Below, piece after piece: positions 46,736 through 58,930 of a stretch of DNA of 64,000 nucleotides. Positions within the stretch are counted from its first letter, which is position 1. Every line of letters starts with the position of its first letter. The stretch lies in assembly GCA_004352715.1 (NCBI GenBank), contig SCFE01000068.1, forward strand, positions 1,085,164-1,149,163, in the 5' to 3' direction. The translations under genes were made by a program, and so were the position numbers. Below the pieces are notes generated by a model, which ran no database searches, had not been told where the DNA came from, and worked only from the letters and a program-made list of their open reading frames with translations. This DNA comes from Hofstenia miamia. Taxonomy: Eukaryota; Xenacoelomorpha; Acoela.

Positions 46736-49075
46736 CACAGCTTCATGCTGGTATCCCTCTCAGCTCGGGGAACTCACCAGTTCCCAGGGAATCTGAGAGC
46801 TTTCCTCAGGACTTTAGCTGTTTCTAACAAGGCTGCCTTCTGTGCTACTGCTCCTCCCCACTTTGGTACTCCCAACTCCTCCAAATATCTCTTATGCTTC
46901 TTACTCACTGCTCCTAGTGCTCTACAACTACCGGGACTACTTCAACTTTCTTTAACTTCCACAGCCTTTCTATTTCCTCTGCTAACTCTCTGTACTTGTC
47001 TATCTTCTCTTTCTCCTTGCTTTCTACATTTCTGTCCTTTGGTACTGCTATGTCTATCACTGTTCCTAATCTTTTCTCTTTGTCTACCACTACTATGTCT
47101 GGCCTCCGTGCTTCTATCACTTTGCTCGTCTGTATGTTGAAGTCCCACAGTATCTTAACCTTCTCATTTTCTATGACGCCCTGTGGCTTGTGCTCATACC
47201 ACTTGTCTCCTGCTTCTAACCCATGCTGCCTGCTCAAACTCCAGTGTACCATTCTTCCCACCTTGTCATGCCTGAACTTATACTCATTCTGTGCCAACTT
47301 CTCACACCCTGCTATCAGATGATCTACTGTCTCCGCCTCTTTCTTACATAGCCTACACTTATCACTTGCTTCTACTCTTCTGTCTATATGCTTCTTCACC
47401 TAGTTTGTTCTTATTGCTTGCTCCTGTGCTGCCATTATCAGTGCTTCTGTTTCTCTCTTCAGTCCTGCCTTCTTTAAACCAGTTGTTGCTCTCTTCTCTG
47501 TCACACTTTTCTGTGTTCCTCCAGTATTCTCCATGCATTGCCTTCTGCCTATACCTTGTTTGTCTCTCTGATTCCATCCTACTCTGGTATATCTTCTTTC
47601 ATTCACTCTCAGTTCTTATCTTCCTTAACTCCTTAGTGACTTTCAGTATTGACCTTCTAGGTTGTGCTTCTACCTATTCCTTTAGCCCTAGTGCTTCTGC
47701 TTCTACAGTTTCCTCCACACTTAGAACTCCTTTCCCTCCCTTATGCCTTGCCTATCAACATCTCCATTTAAGTTGAATGCTCTCTCTGCTGCTAGTATTT
47801 TCCTTGTCTCCCTGTCTAATTTCCTCAGTTAATTCTTGTTCCACCTAACTATTCCTGTGGAATATCTCAACACTGGTATTGCTCATGTATTAATTGCTTT
47901 TATACTATTCTGCCCATTCAATGCTGACTTCTGTAGTACCTTCCTTACTCTCCTCTTGTATTCTTTCCTTAGCCTCATCTTCATTTCCTCGTGATCTGTT
48001 CTATCTTTCTCTATCACACCTAAGTACTTGTACCCCTCTTTAACTTCCTCAATCTTATCCCCACTGCTTGTCCTCAAGCCATCCCCATCCACACACTTGC
48101 CTCTAGTCATTGTCACTGCTGCACACTTTCCTAATCCAAACTCCAACCCTGAATCTCTGCTTGCCTTCTCCAATGTCTCCACTTGCTTCTGCAACATCTT
48201 CCTTGAACTAGCGTACATCTTCAGGTCGTCCATGTACCACAGGTGACTCACTGCTCTACCATTCTTCTCCATCTTATACCCTATGCCTGTCTCCTTTAAC
48301 TTTTCTGTGATAGGTATTAAGCTAACTACAAACAGTAGTGGCGCTAAGCTGTCTCCCTGGAATATACCCCGTCTAAACCTCAACCTATGCCCATCTATCT
48401 CAGTCTGCCACTGTCCCATCTCCCTCTCTAGAAACTCAACCCATTTCTGGGAAACTCCATTAGCCTCTAACATCTTAGATACCCACTTATGTGATATGCT
48501 GTCATATGCCTTCCTGTAGTCTATCCATGCCATTGCTAAGTTTGTCTTCCTTCTTCTACAATTCTCCACCACTGCCTGGTCTATCAACAACTGATCTTTG
48601 CATCCTCTTGTCTTTGTCCTACATCTTCTGTTCTAAGTAACATGCCAGCCTATTTGAAATCACTGAAGTTAGCAATTTCCACATTGTTGGCAGACATGTT
48701 ATTGGTCTGAAGTTGCTTGCCTCACTACCTTTCTTTGGGTCCTTCTGTATCAGAAATGTCCTTCCCACTACCATCCACTCTGGACACCCACTCACCACAC
48801 ACTCCTCCAATGCTACTGCTAGTCTCTCATGAACACTTGTGAACTTCTTCAGCCAATACCCATGTACCTCATCTCTGCCTGGCGCCTTCCAGTTCTTCAT
48901 CTTCTTTAGAGCCTCCTTCAGCCTTACAGTTGTGATTACTTCTTCTTCTTGCCTGACTTCTTTCTGCATCTGTACACTCTCTATCTCTGGTCCTGCACTT
49001 CCCCATATATTCTCCCAGAACCTTACTGCATCCTCGCCTGCTTTAGCTGTAGCCTTTCCTCCTGGAATTTAGCTA
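46736..49075 (-). mobile_element. LINE with restriction-like endonuclease (R2/R4/NeSL-type), GC-richer than surroundings
   Basis: Reading from 49,075 down the minus strand: MKNWKAPGRDEVHGYWLKKF, SNFRPITCLPTMWKLLTS, then [35 protein letters not shown] and the catalytic [11 protein letters not shown]. Next come YKYLGVIE, a CCHC motif (CRLCKKEAETVDHLIAGC) and the PD-(D/E)XK-like nuclease segment EARRPDIVVVDKE...TVIDIAVP. These are marks of LINE clades with a C-terminal restriction-like endonuclease, many of them site-specific. The 5' end is truncated. Breaks include a frameshift near 48,600 and a TAG at 47,400-47,402. Base composition is markedly less AT-rich than its flanks. The 3' end abuts the preceding LINE's tail. 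Confidence 0.88.
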
Positions 49076-50435
49076 ATAGTTGCCATCAATTGAAACAAAG
49101 TAAAACGTGTATGAAACTGCAACCAAGTTTAGTCAAAGACTATCATAATTACATTGCTATAAATGCATACAATGCGCCTTATATATACAATTACCAGTTA
49201 TAATATTAATAAATAACTAAATAACACACAATCATATGAATCTTGTGCTGGGGTAAATAAGAAATATTTAAGCAAAAGAAATCATTTTAGAAAATGGATG
49301 AAATAAAAACAACTATGTTTCTACTAAAATATTCACATTACATTTGCATTCACAATGCAATGATATATTTAACAGATTCGGCAACTTAGGCATAAATAAA
49401 AAACATTGCCATAAATATATATGCATATGGACGTATGTAAATATATTTAAATATATTTTGTTGAAAAAAGTACTTTTTTTCAAAAGCTTGAAAAATAAAT
49501 TATTTAAATATACATTAAAATATTGTAGGGAAAAATATAAATAAATTTAATTTATTATTTCCGAAATAAAATTGACATTCAAATATGAATTGTTACAATA
49601 TAAAAACAAATTATTCAAAATTTGCATTATTTTATTATATAGTTTGAAATTGTGATAGCAAACATAAATACATCTACCCAAGAAATGTATTGAGGAAAAA
49701 ATATGTATAATTTATTCATATACACACACATATCTAATATAATTCTTAAAAAGTGCATGTTGCATTAATTTATTTAAGGGATTAAGCTTCTGTCATTGTA
49801 TAAAACACTTTCTATTAAATTGGTTAGCAGAGTCTTGTATTGCTGAAGGTCTTGTCAAGCAGGGTATTAAACAATTGAGTGTTCTATTATTTTTGGGTAA
49901 TAATTTGAAAATAAGTAAACTTTTGAAGTTCAAATTTATTGATATAATTGTACCTATTTTTCACTATTATTCCAAAATTGTAGCAATCGAGGGTAAATAG
50001 TTGGCTTCACTTTGTTTTATATCAGATATTCAAGATGTAAATGAATATTTTGAAATAGTAAATTAACCAACTTTCACTAATTTCACTGGAAAATAATATG
50101 CAATCAAGTATACTAACACCAAAATAGTAATTTGGAGTATCAAACATTGAAAAAATGCACTTATAATTTAGGTATGACGATTTTTACTTATGTACTAATA
50201 TGATGAAATTGTTTTAATAATGGTACTAGTTATTTTCATCATCTATTCTAAGTGTTTTGGTAGTTAACTTTGTATTTGTAAATATGTAGATAATAATTTT
50301 GTATTTAGAACAAAGATTTTGTTATAAAAAGAGAAAAGTTTTTTAAAAGTTTGCTTTTCACAATGACAAAACAGTAATGAATTAGATTGCTTCATAGTTT
50401 GAAAAAATCAAAATTTTGAAAACACCTATATTGCT
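49076..50435. other. AT-rich intergenic sequence
   Basis: About 1.4 kb of AT-rich sequence without recognisable gene or repeat ends. Confidence 0.5.
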
Positions 50436-50439
50436 GTTA

Positions 50440-51125
50440 TATTAGTGCACATTTTTCAAGCATTCTGCGATCCGGTTCCGGTCCTTAACCCCTAGAAGTG
50501 TACCAGGCCGGTTTGACTGTGAGAAACCTCTAGCGACGCCTGGCACGCAGATTGCTGATCTGTGTTGAGTCTGATCAGTAGAGTGAAGCCGAAAGCTGTA
50601 CTGCATTTGAGAGGGTTGTACCTCTCCCGCTTTGGCCAAACAAGGCTACTAAAGGTGATAACTGTAGAGAGCGCTTGCTGGCTGCTACAAATATCCGAAA
50701 ATTATATTGGAATAACCAAATCCCTGAATGCAAAGCATCTAGTGAAGTTGCAAGCTCCGTTCCGCAGGTCTGATTGTGTTGGATCATAACTACCTATGAC
50801 ACAGCCAAGCTGCCTCTCATAGGCCAGAAACAGTTTCCTCTCTGTATGACTGCCCTATGAGACGCACCCTAACTGATGCCAGAAGCAGTCTTGCTAACAG
50901 TGTTTCCACTGTGTCGCTGTCTGTCTCCACAATACGAGAACAGAGAGGCTTCTCGACCGTTACCGCCCCAAATATATAAAGTATACTTGGTGGTACCTTC
51001 TGTACCCTGGTTTTAACGTTTGATGTAGGTTCAGGACTGAATGTTAGCATTACCCAGAAACCACCACGTGGAGGTACTCTTTAGGACGACTTAGGCAAAG
51101 CCCTTACGGTTTCCTTTCAAGTATT
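50440..51125. other. GC-rich island of unknown nature
   Basis: About 690 bp with near-balanced base composition is set sharply in AT-rich DNA. It has no sustained reading frame with coding character. It contains a local hairpin (CTCATAGGCC at 50,816 pairing with GCCCTATGAG at 50,851) and ends ACCACCACGTGGAGGTACTC, GGACGACTTAGG. I see no tRNA or rRNA signature. A 5' UTR or terminal fragment of a retrotransposon, a structured RNA or foreign DNA are all possible. Confidence 0.6.
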
Positions 51126-51479
51126 AATTTTTTTCTCATCCCTGTGACATTTTTAAAACAACAATTTCTAAAGATTTGCCTTAGCAAAGTTATAACAAAT
51201 GTTAAACTAGAAAATTGTAAAAAAACGAGTTATGTCAAAGAATTACCACAGTTCTGTGAAAATAGTGTAAACTTAATATCTATTTGGTATTATATAACTT
51301 TGTATGTTTAGTTTAACTATTTCAAAGAGGTGCGAATATTTTGCAGCAAGAGTTTCGCAGCTAATTGTACAAAATTATCATGGATTACTTAATATACTCC
51401 AATTTCATTTGATAGAATTACTGCAAAGGTGTAGAAATTTCAAGCATACCAGTATCATTTGTCATTTGTAATGTCTCAA

Positions 51480-52925
51480 TGAATGTCAGCTCAACGTTTC
51501 CTGCATACAATGATAAATCTTCCAAGTGATGAATCTGAGATGACACTGAACAACATTTAAAAGAGGTAGAGGAGAACAATAATGAATAGCTATTACATGA
51601 TATTTCATATTCAACAAGCAGCAGTGATGAAGATTTAGACCTCTTGGAATTGAATGGAGAATAATTGAAAATACACAGGAAGCTAGACGTGGTAGAATTC
51701 AGTGACGAAATATAGTAAGCCAGCCTAAAGGTGTAACACGAGCTTGTGCTGGCTCCATTAGACGCATGGAATGTTCCCTTTGATAATTGGATGCTGAATT
51801 TTATTGTTGATTGTACAAATGCTTTTGCTAATCAAAGGATAGATTATTGGAATCTAACAAGAGATGAATTAAAAAAAAATTTTTGGGACTACTGTACCTA
51901 AAAGGAATTATACATATCGATGAAATTATCCATTTGAAAAACTATGGTCAACGAAATATGGATGTCCCATATTCAATACGATACTGTCTCGCCATAAATA
52001 AGAGAGATAAAAATGTTTCACCGATTTAAGGTCGTTAAGATCGCTGTAGAAATCTGCAACATGACAAGTTTTGTCTAATTTCAACAATTTTAGATCGCTT
52101 TGTAGCCAATTCTCAACGTTGCTACCACTCATCATAATTCTTGACTATTGGTGAACAATTATTTCCGACTAAAACACTCTGACGTTTTACGCAATATATG
52201 TCCGCAAAGCCGGATAAATTTGGGATTAAATTTTGGATATTAGATGATGTTTCATCAAAATATTGTTATATCAAGCCCTATCTTGGAAAAGATGAGTACA
52301 GACATGTGTTACTTGGTACACATGTTATGCAAACACTTATGGAACCTCTGAACAACCAAGGATACAATGTAACTATTGATAATTTTTATACTTCTAAACA
52401 ACTTGCTCATCTTATGCTCCAATCCGAACAGCACTAGTTGGAACCGTGCCGTTCAAATCGCCGCGAACTTCCTCCTCCCAAAATTTAGGACTGCATGATT
52501 CTGTAATGTACCAAAGTGGCAAGTTGCATCTTACCAGTTATCAAGCGAAACCAAAACAAAAATAGTTGTCATATACTTCCCACACAGTGTAGTAGTGCTG
52601 TTTATCAAGAAGATGGTAAGAAGAAGCCTGAAGCTGGACCTTGGCCGTTTTTTAATATTTTGGATATTGCTGGAGAGAACGCACGAGTGCTGTATATGAA
52701 ACAAATATCAGTAGACGCACTTTTCTGCAACAACTGTCCAAAAGCTCAGGAAAGACGTTGATATTCAGACTACTCAATGCTCTTTTGTCACAACTCTCCA
52801 AAAGCGAGTCACTTGTCAGATTAATGTTCATTGTGAAAAGAATAAAACTGTAGATTAGTGCAGAATTTGTAGTAAACCTGTTTGTGGGAAGTGCCAGGCT
52901 GTCATATGTATCAACTGAGGGAAGG
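51480..52925 (+). pseudogene. piggyBac transposase relic 2, nearly full length
   Basis: Family segments occur in order on the + strand. They are an acidic N-terminal part, AWNVPFDNWMLNFIVDCTN (near 51,780), YGCPIFNTILSRHK (51,957), FVANSQR and LTIGEQLFP (52,140), then KPDKFGIKFWILDDVSSKY, GYNVTIDNFYTSKQLAHLM (second catalytic Asp in TIDNF), and ENARVLYMKQ. It ends with a cysteine-rich tail (CRICSKPVCGKCQAVIC) at about 52,915. The first catalytic Asp is Gly (IGEQL), as in relic 3. Many stops and frameshifts are present. TIRs were not located. Confidence 0.8.
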
Positions 52926-53780
52926 CATCGGTATGAATTTCCTATTTTACCTCACTTGCACAACAAATTTTGGTCATACTCATACAGACTTCACTGCATA
53001 ATCGAATAAAAATTTTGCAGTTGACAGGATATTTACGAAGAAAAACCGATCACATCTCAATCCAAATATACTCGAAGTGCAAATTTTTGTAGCGGATGCT
53101 ATAAAAATTAAATGCATGTTCTCATGTGTTAGCCTTTAATGGGTAATCGGGTCGGTCTCTGGGCAATGGCTCCCTGGGTCTGGAAATGCGGGGTCTAGGT
53201 TTGATTCAGTGCAAGTGCGGGTATGGATTGGGTACGTTTTTTAAAAAAAGTGTAGCTATGGTTTGGGATGGGTATGAAAATCTGTATCCATATCTACCCT
53301 TGACTATGACGCCACTTAACAAATCTTGTGTATGTAATTCATATTTCTGAATGTTTACGTGAAGTATGAATAATGAATATTTCCTGCAATCCCTGATTAT
53401 TCACGACATGTATTTTTTTTTTTCATATAATTCACAAACTTGTTGTCATTGAAGAGTTCCAAATATAATTCTATATCATAAAGTTGTGAATGGGCCATAG
53501 ACAGGCTTGCGGTGGCAGTAATATGAAATTTTGGTTTATGGTTATTCCTGTGGGGACTTGACGGGTAAGAATTTTTCAAACCAGCGTTATTAACTCAATA
53601 GCAAGTGTTTTGAAATGACTTTTGAGAAAGAGTGAATTTATTTGATTTTAGCAGCCAATTATTGTCCAAATTTGGGATACAATTTTTGAGAATTTATTGA
53701 ATTTTGGGAAATTTTCGAAATAATTGATTATTTGCAAATATTTAAACATCCACACATTATATACATTTTTGTAACATTAG
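52926..53780. other. Intergenic sequence
   Basis: A GC-richer patch at 53,140-53,290 includes GGTTTGATTC, weakly like a tRNA-type box B, but no cloverleaf or SINE could be supported. Nothing else is seen. Confidence 0.4.
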
Positions 53781-54031
53781 TGATGTGCTGTGCGTCCAAA
53801 TATACTTTAACCGGATCAGATTGCTTTTTTGCTTAACCAGATTTTAACCGATTTTACCCGGGTCCCTAAAAATTTGCTTTTGCTTGGTTACTTGTACCTA
53901 TGCATCTATATTCATATTCATGTTAAAAAGAAAATCATATTCAATTCAATTCATATGTGTCAAAATCCAATTATTCTATTCCTATGTATTAAATCAAATT
54001 GATCTGCATATATATATATATATATATATAT

Positions 54032-54157
54032 NNNNNNNNNNNNNNNNNNNNNNNNNNNNNNNNNNNNNNNNNNNNNNNNNNNNNNNNNNNNNNNNNNNNN
54101 NNNNNNNNNNNNNNNNNNNNNNNNNNNNNNNNNNNNNNNNNNNNNNNNNNNNNNNNN
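54032..54157. other. Assembly gap, 126 N, between TA repeats
   Basis: TA repeats border the gap on both sides (54,010-54,031 and 54,158-54,166), so the break is most likely an unresolved microsatellite. Confidence 0.99.
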
Positions 54158-54164
54158 ATATATA

Positions 54165-55926
54165 TAAATTCGAGTCGAGTTAGAGTCGAGTTGTAATTTT
54201 TTTGGGCAAATAAAAATATAAAAAAAAGTTTAAAGCATGTTTCCAAAATAAAAGAACCTAAAACACTATTAGGCAAGTCTTTTACAGTTTTTTTTGCGTT
54301 TTCTTTGCAAAATATAAGGCTTTCCATATTTCGGGGTGTAAGACTTAGGCGGTTATCGGTGACGATTAATGATCCTATTGAGTTGAATCGTTCTGATGCA
54401 CAATTTGTAGCTTGTACTGGAAAAAATAGTGGAATGCAAGAGGAAAGAACTGGATATATCGCGGAAGAATTGTTCTAAAACGCAAGTGGACGAATATTCT
54501 GATCCGAGATTGCAGCTTCCTTATACATCTCTATTTCGTTGCTAAATTGTTTTCCAAAATCTACTTCACGAAAGTCAAGATTATAAACTTTTCTTTGTTT
54601 AGCTTGTGTGCAGAGATATTCCATTAAACCACTATTACAGTTTGGCTTCACAATATTATCAGAGACAACGTCAGATTACAAAGCAGTTTGGACTTGAGCT
54701 TCGTTAAAGAAGGTGTTTTTAAATCTAGCTTCAAGAAATGTTGCTGTGATGAGGAAGTCATCATCAAGTGACAGACGTAAACTAATTTGATTGAGAAGTT
54801 CACCTCTAAACTGACAAATTGCTGAAACATGCTGCTCGTAATACCATCTATCATACATGCGACAGACGGAAATATCAGACTAATAGTGATGCATTCATCA
54901 GGAGACATCAGGTTGGAAACGTCAGAAATGTGCTTGAGTATCGTGACTAACTCATCAACAATTATCCACTCGTTATTTGTCAGCTGGTCCGGTAAGGCTC
55001 TAATCATTCTTTCAGAACATCTCACCAAAGCATTGCTAGCAAGTGACTTGTTCTTCAAGAACCAACTACGTATCTTATATGTTGAATTCCACCTGTGAAC
55101 TACGTCCATTGATGGAATGCTGCTGTGGGTTACAGTGGAATCAGTATGCTCAGAAGCAGTATGCTGTAATATTAGATAACCGGATGAAGAAGAATGGAAG
55201 AATGTCGCAATGCTATGTACAGCCTTAATTGTTTTACCAACTGATGTTTGGATTTTCAATGCATCCTTTAGAACCAGGTTTAGACGATGATAAAAGCGAA
55301 CTCCAAGCTTATCAATTACTGCCTTTGGCATTGCAGCAGTCGTGTCAGTTGGACCACATATTATAGATTTACAATCGATGTTGTATTTGTCTAGAGCTCG
55401 CTTGATCATAGTTGCAATATCATCAATATCTTCTTATTTATGGCTCGCAATATCCTCATTTTCAGAAAAGCTGTCAATAGACAGACCGTATGATTTCAGC
55501 CGAGCATTTGCCAAAATTACACAATGGATGTTAACAATAAATTTTCGTAGTTTCGCGATTTCCAGTGACCAAATTTAATAGCTACAGATGACGGGCTATC
55601 CTGGTTCAAAGTATACTTTTCAGCTTATTTTCAATTTTATCTAACTTTCTAGAAAGAGTGGTAGGATGTGACCGCTGATATACTCCACCAGTAATACCAC
55701 AACGAAAGTTTTTAAACCCTGACCCAGCAGAAATCTCCATTGGTCTTCTATCTGTGACAATAAATTCCAAAAAAGCGGCGTCATATTTGAAATAAAGGTC
55801 GGTGGATTGTTCGACATTACAGGCAAAAATGGAAGAAAAAAAGATGCAATTCACACAAATTTCGAATTAGTTTCGAGTACTCGAAATGTCGAATTGAAAT
55901 TTCAGACTCGAATTTCGAGTACTTGC
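54165..55926 (-). mobile_element. hAT element with decayed transposase
   Basis: The right end (minus-strand start) reads GGGCTCTGCAAGTACTCGAA and the left side carries related TTCGAGTCGAG words at 54,170, with its very end hidden by the gap. The minus strand gives TDTTAAMPKAVIDKLG, FYHRLNLVLKDALK, VHRWNSTYKIRSWFLKNKS and LTNNEWIIVDELVTILKHIS (core). At 54,490-54,285 the C-terminal hAT dimerisation domain reads AIYPVLSSCIPLFFPVQ, CASERFNSIGSLIV and LTPRNMESLIF. Stops and frameshifts separate the parts. A BED zinc finger was not found. Confidence 0.8.
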
Positions 55927-55935
55927 AGAGCCCTA

Positions 55936-55962
55936 ATATATATATATATATTTATATATAGG
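55936..55962. repeat. TA microsatellite abutting the hAT end
   Basis: A TA repeat begins right after the hAT terminal word GAGCCCTA. Confidence 0.85.
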
Positions 55963-56765
55963 CTTGTTCATTACCACATTGTTGATAATATCTTTTTCTG
56001 ATTTACCTGTTTCAATTTTGAGGAACATTATGACACATTCCTCGTCTCTTTTTAGGCTATGCTGGTGCTGGTATATCCACCTTGAACTTCTACGTTTATT
56101 ATGCAGCATGCTCACAATTGGGAATATGCAAAGTAATTTTATCAATATACAGTACTTTTGTCCTGGACTGTAGTAAACATAGAATGTGTAATTCCCAGAA
56201 ATACATACCTTTGTGTTCAAATTATCGAATTTATATTATGTATTCTAAGATAGGCTACCACTGAAATTGATATATTTATATATTGTCTTTGTAATGTTAG
56301 ATTTTTATGAAGCCAGTATTATTGAGAAGGACTATAGTTTTTAAAATTTAGTTAAGAAAACGGTGTTTCTGAAAATAGATATTAGAAATTTAGAACTTTG
56401 TGAATTAATTGAGATCTAGTCTATGTAGCAACAATATGCCAAATTTAATGCGTTGGAAGTGATGCATCATTTTCCCACAAATATAATATTTTTAATATAG
56501 TGTCACATTATTGCAATTATATAATTCGAATTGTAAACATGTATATTTGGACTAGAAGTACAACAATATGAACCTTAGCACCCATTTCAACAATTTCTGT
56601 TGTTTTCCAATACCGGCTATCATTGTAATCAGTATATTTTAAAAATCAAATGTAGAATTACTTAACCGGATTTTTACCTGATTTACGGCTCCTGTAGATT
56701 AATCGGACCAGCGCGGTTTAACCGGATTTAACCTGATCGGATTTACTGGACCGGATCTAGCAGTA

Positions 56766-58758
56766 ATATACATTATGTTTTATGAGGTACACCAAATTAG
56801 GCTTATTCAGTGAGTCTACTCTCATTTTAAAAGTCTTCTTTGTTCTAAGTATTTGCTTGTAAATTACTATGCGCAGTGTTTTCGAATGGTCACATAAGTC
56901 ACATTGCATCGCATATACATCGCACAGCATTGTAGCTGGCCAACTCAAATAATGCAAATTTTTTGCAGGCATATTTTTTAGCAGCTTATATTTTGCAGCA
57001 ACATGTTATTGTTTAAATACCTGATTTTCTTTTTCAACAAAGAATTTCTGATTTGATAACACTGAATGAATATTTTATTCTATGTGCTACATAAAGTAAG
57101 AATTCACATGTACAGCCTTCTGCATAATAGTTCAGACTAATGAAAAATGCAAAATTTAAGCAGAAAAACGTTTATTTAATTGATGAAGCAATGTTTTATA
57201 AAGCTTAAAACAAAAATAATAGAAACTAAAATTTTTTAGGATATCCTTTTGCAAGAATTGCCTATTTTATACAAGTAGTAAGGAGATCTGACTTTCTCTG
57301 ATCTGATTGGTCAAGAGGTTTCTGATCTGAATGGTCGAGAGGTGGGTTGAAGGGAGGTCTCTCCTCTGACTCATGGTCTGTGTTATGTCGTGGATATTGA
57401 CGGGGGTGTTGTAGTGACGTCACGTATAGTCATATACTTAGTAATTTATATGGTCAATTTAGTTTGCATGTTTTATTTTATTACATGCGCACACTTGTTT
57501 TTACTAGTGACTTATTTATTGATGTGGCCTAATTTAGTTTGTATTTTATATTTTACTTTACATACTTGTTAATATACATTAGCAGACTATCACATTATGA
57601 TAATACATTGGTGCCTAATGATTAATTTACCATAAAAAAATTCCATATGTTTTATGTCTCCTATTCTATCTATATATTTGCTACAATTTTAGTTCCATTT
57701 TCACTAATAAATACATGTAGTTTTTGCTAATACAAAACAAAAAATATTTTTCGTCAAACAATTACATGTGTTTGAAAATTATACTTTTGCTTTTAAAAAC
57801 AATAAGATTTAAATTACTATCTGGTAAAACTTAATAACAAATGTGGTTTTTTGGGGGACTATTCATTACATGCAAAGGGTTACAATTCATTTTTCAAATA
57901 CATTGCTACACCTCATTGTAAAAATTCTTACACAAATTCGTTTTTTGCTAATATCCAATATACAAAATGGGCAAAATATTCGCCATACTTAAACATTACA
58001 GGCATAGGAAATATAGACTTACATGATAAAGGCAATTTTGAATTCCAAAAAATTATACATGCAACGCCATTAGTAAGATTTATACATATACATGCTGCTT
58101 TAATTAATGCACTATTATTACATTAGTTTTACACAACAGTCTTTTCTTTGCATTTCTTTTTGGTTTATATGGATTTCCGGGGTTGTACATGTTTGTAGAA
58201 TGTTACATCTTTTATCGACTGTGCACGTTTTTCAGTTTTATTTGGTTTATGGCTGTTGCATGCCTGTATACATTTACATGATTTTCTGCTTTCCACTCCT
58301 TTGTCGACTTTACACATCTTTTTCAGCTTATTTTGGGTTGTATACATTACAAGGCTTTTCTGCTTTTGTAACTTTAATGCGTGAATACAATGACACATTT
58401 GTTATTCATATTTGGTGTTGATTTTTTCCATTGATAGATATGATTTCCAATCGTTATATTTGCATTCGCCATTCTAAACATACAAATATTTGTAAATAGT
58501 GTATTGTACGCACGTGGAAAAATACAGGCCCATCAAAATTACTTATAAAAGAACATCAAAGCAACTTCAATACTGCAAACAAATTGTCTATTTTAAATAA
58601 CTGCTTCTTTAAGGAGCCAAAAGGAACATCTTCATGGCTAATTACCACAGCATTACAAAATCTTGACTTCTATTTAAGTAAGAATGAATTTTGAGATGCA
58701 ATCAGTCTTCTCTATAATTGGCCAATAATGTGATTACCATGATCATGTGAGTCTGGTG
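56766..58758. other. Intergenic sequence, no supported gene
   Basis: Frames at 57,851-58,126 and 58,107-58,421 are the longest, but their residues show no domain that I recognise, and the nucleotide composition is like the flanks. Nothing further supported. Confidence 0.45.
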
Positions 58759-58930
58759 TGTAAAGAACAACTAGAAATGATATAGTTTAAGCTAGATATA
58801 CATCTAATGTACATTACAAAACATTAAAACACATACTGCAAACAATCTAAGTTATAGCTTGTTTATACAACAACACTAACCATTGTAACTGTTTGTGTGT
58901 ACAAACACTAATTCATCAATGCAAGTTACA
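58759..58930 (-). repeat. 3' LTR (172 bp)
   Basis: It carries TG...CA termini and pairs with 61,621-61,813. The two differ by many substitutions and small indels, indicating an old insertion. Confidence 0.8.

Larger units (their letters stand above)
53783..56765. repeat. Paired CCGGATTTAACC-rich blocks flanking the hAT relic
   Basis: Blocks at 53,800-53,875 and 56,655-56,760 are built of the words TTAACCGGAT, GATTTTAACCG and ACCGGATC in the same orientation. They may be parts of one element into which the hAT element inserted, or independent copies of a low-complexity repeat. Confidence 0.35.

Noticed and set aside
46745-49203. Long + strand frames over the GC-rich LINE
   Set aside because: They are Ser/Leu-rich antisense shadows of the minus-strand reverse transcriptase.
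50440-51125. rRNA or tRNA cluster in the GC-rich island
   Set aside because: No 5S, 5.8S, 18S or tRNA box signatures are visible.
53140-53290. tRNA-derived SINE
   Set aside because: One weak box-B-like word (GGTTTGATTC) without a convincing box A, cloverleaf or second copy.
54829-55578. + strand frames over the hAT region
   Set aside because: They are antisense to the recognisable hAT transposase.
57851-58421. Possible small genes at 57.85-58.42 kb
   Set aside because: Overlapping frames with no recognisable domain or splice pattern; similar frames occur throughout the non-coding parts.
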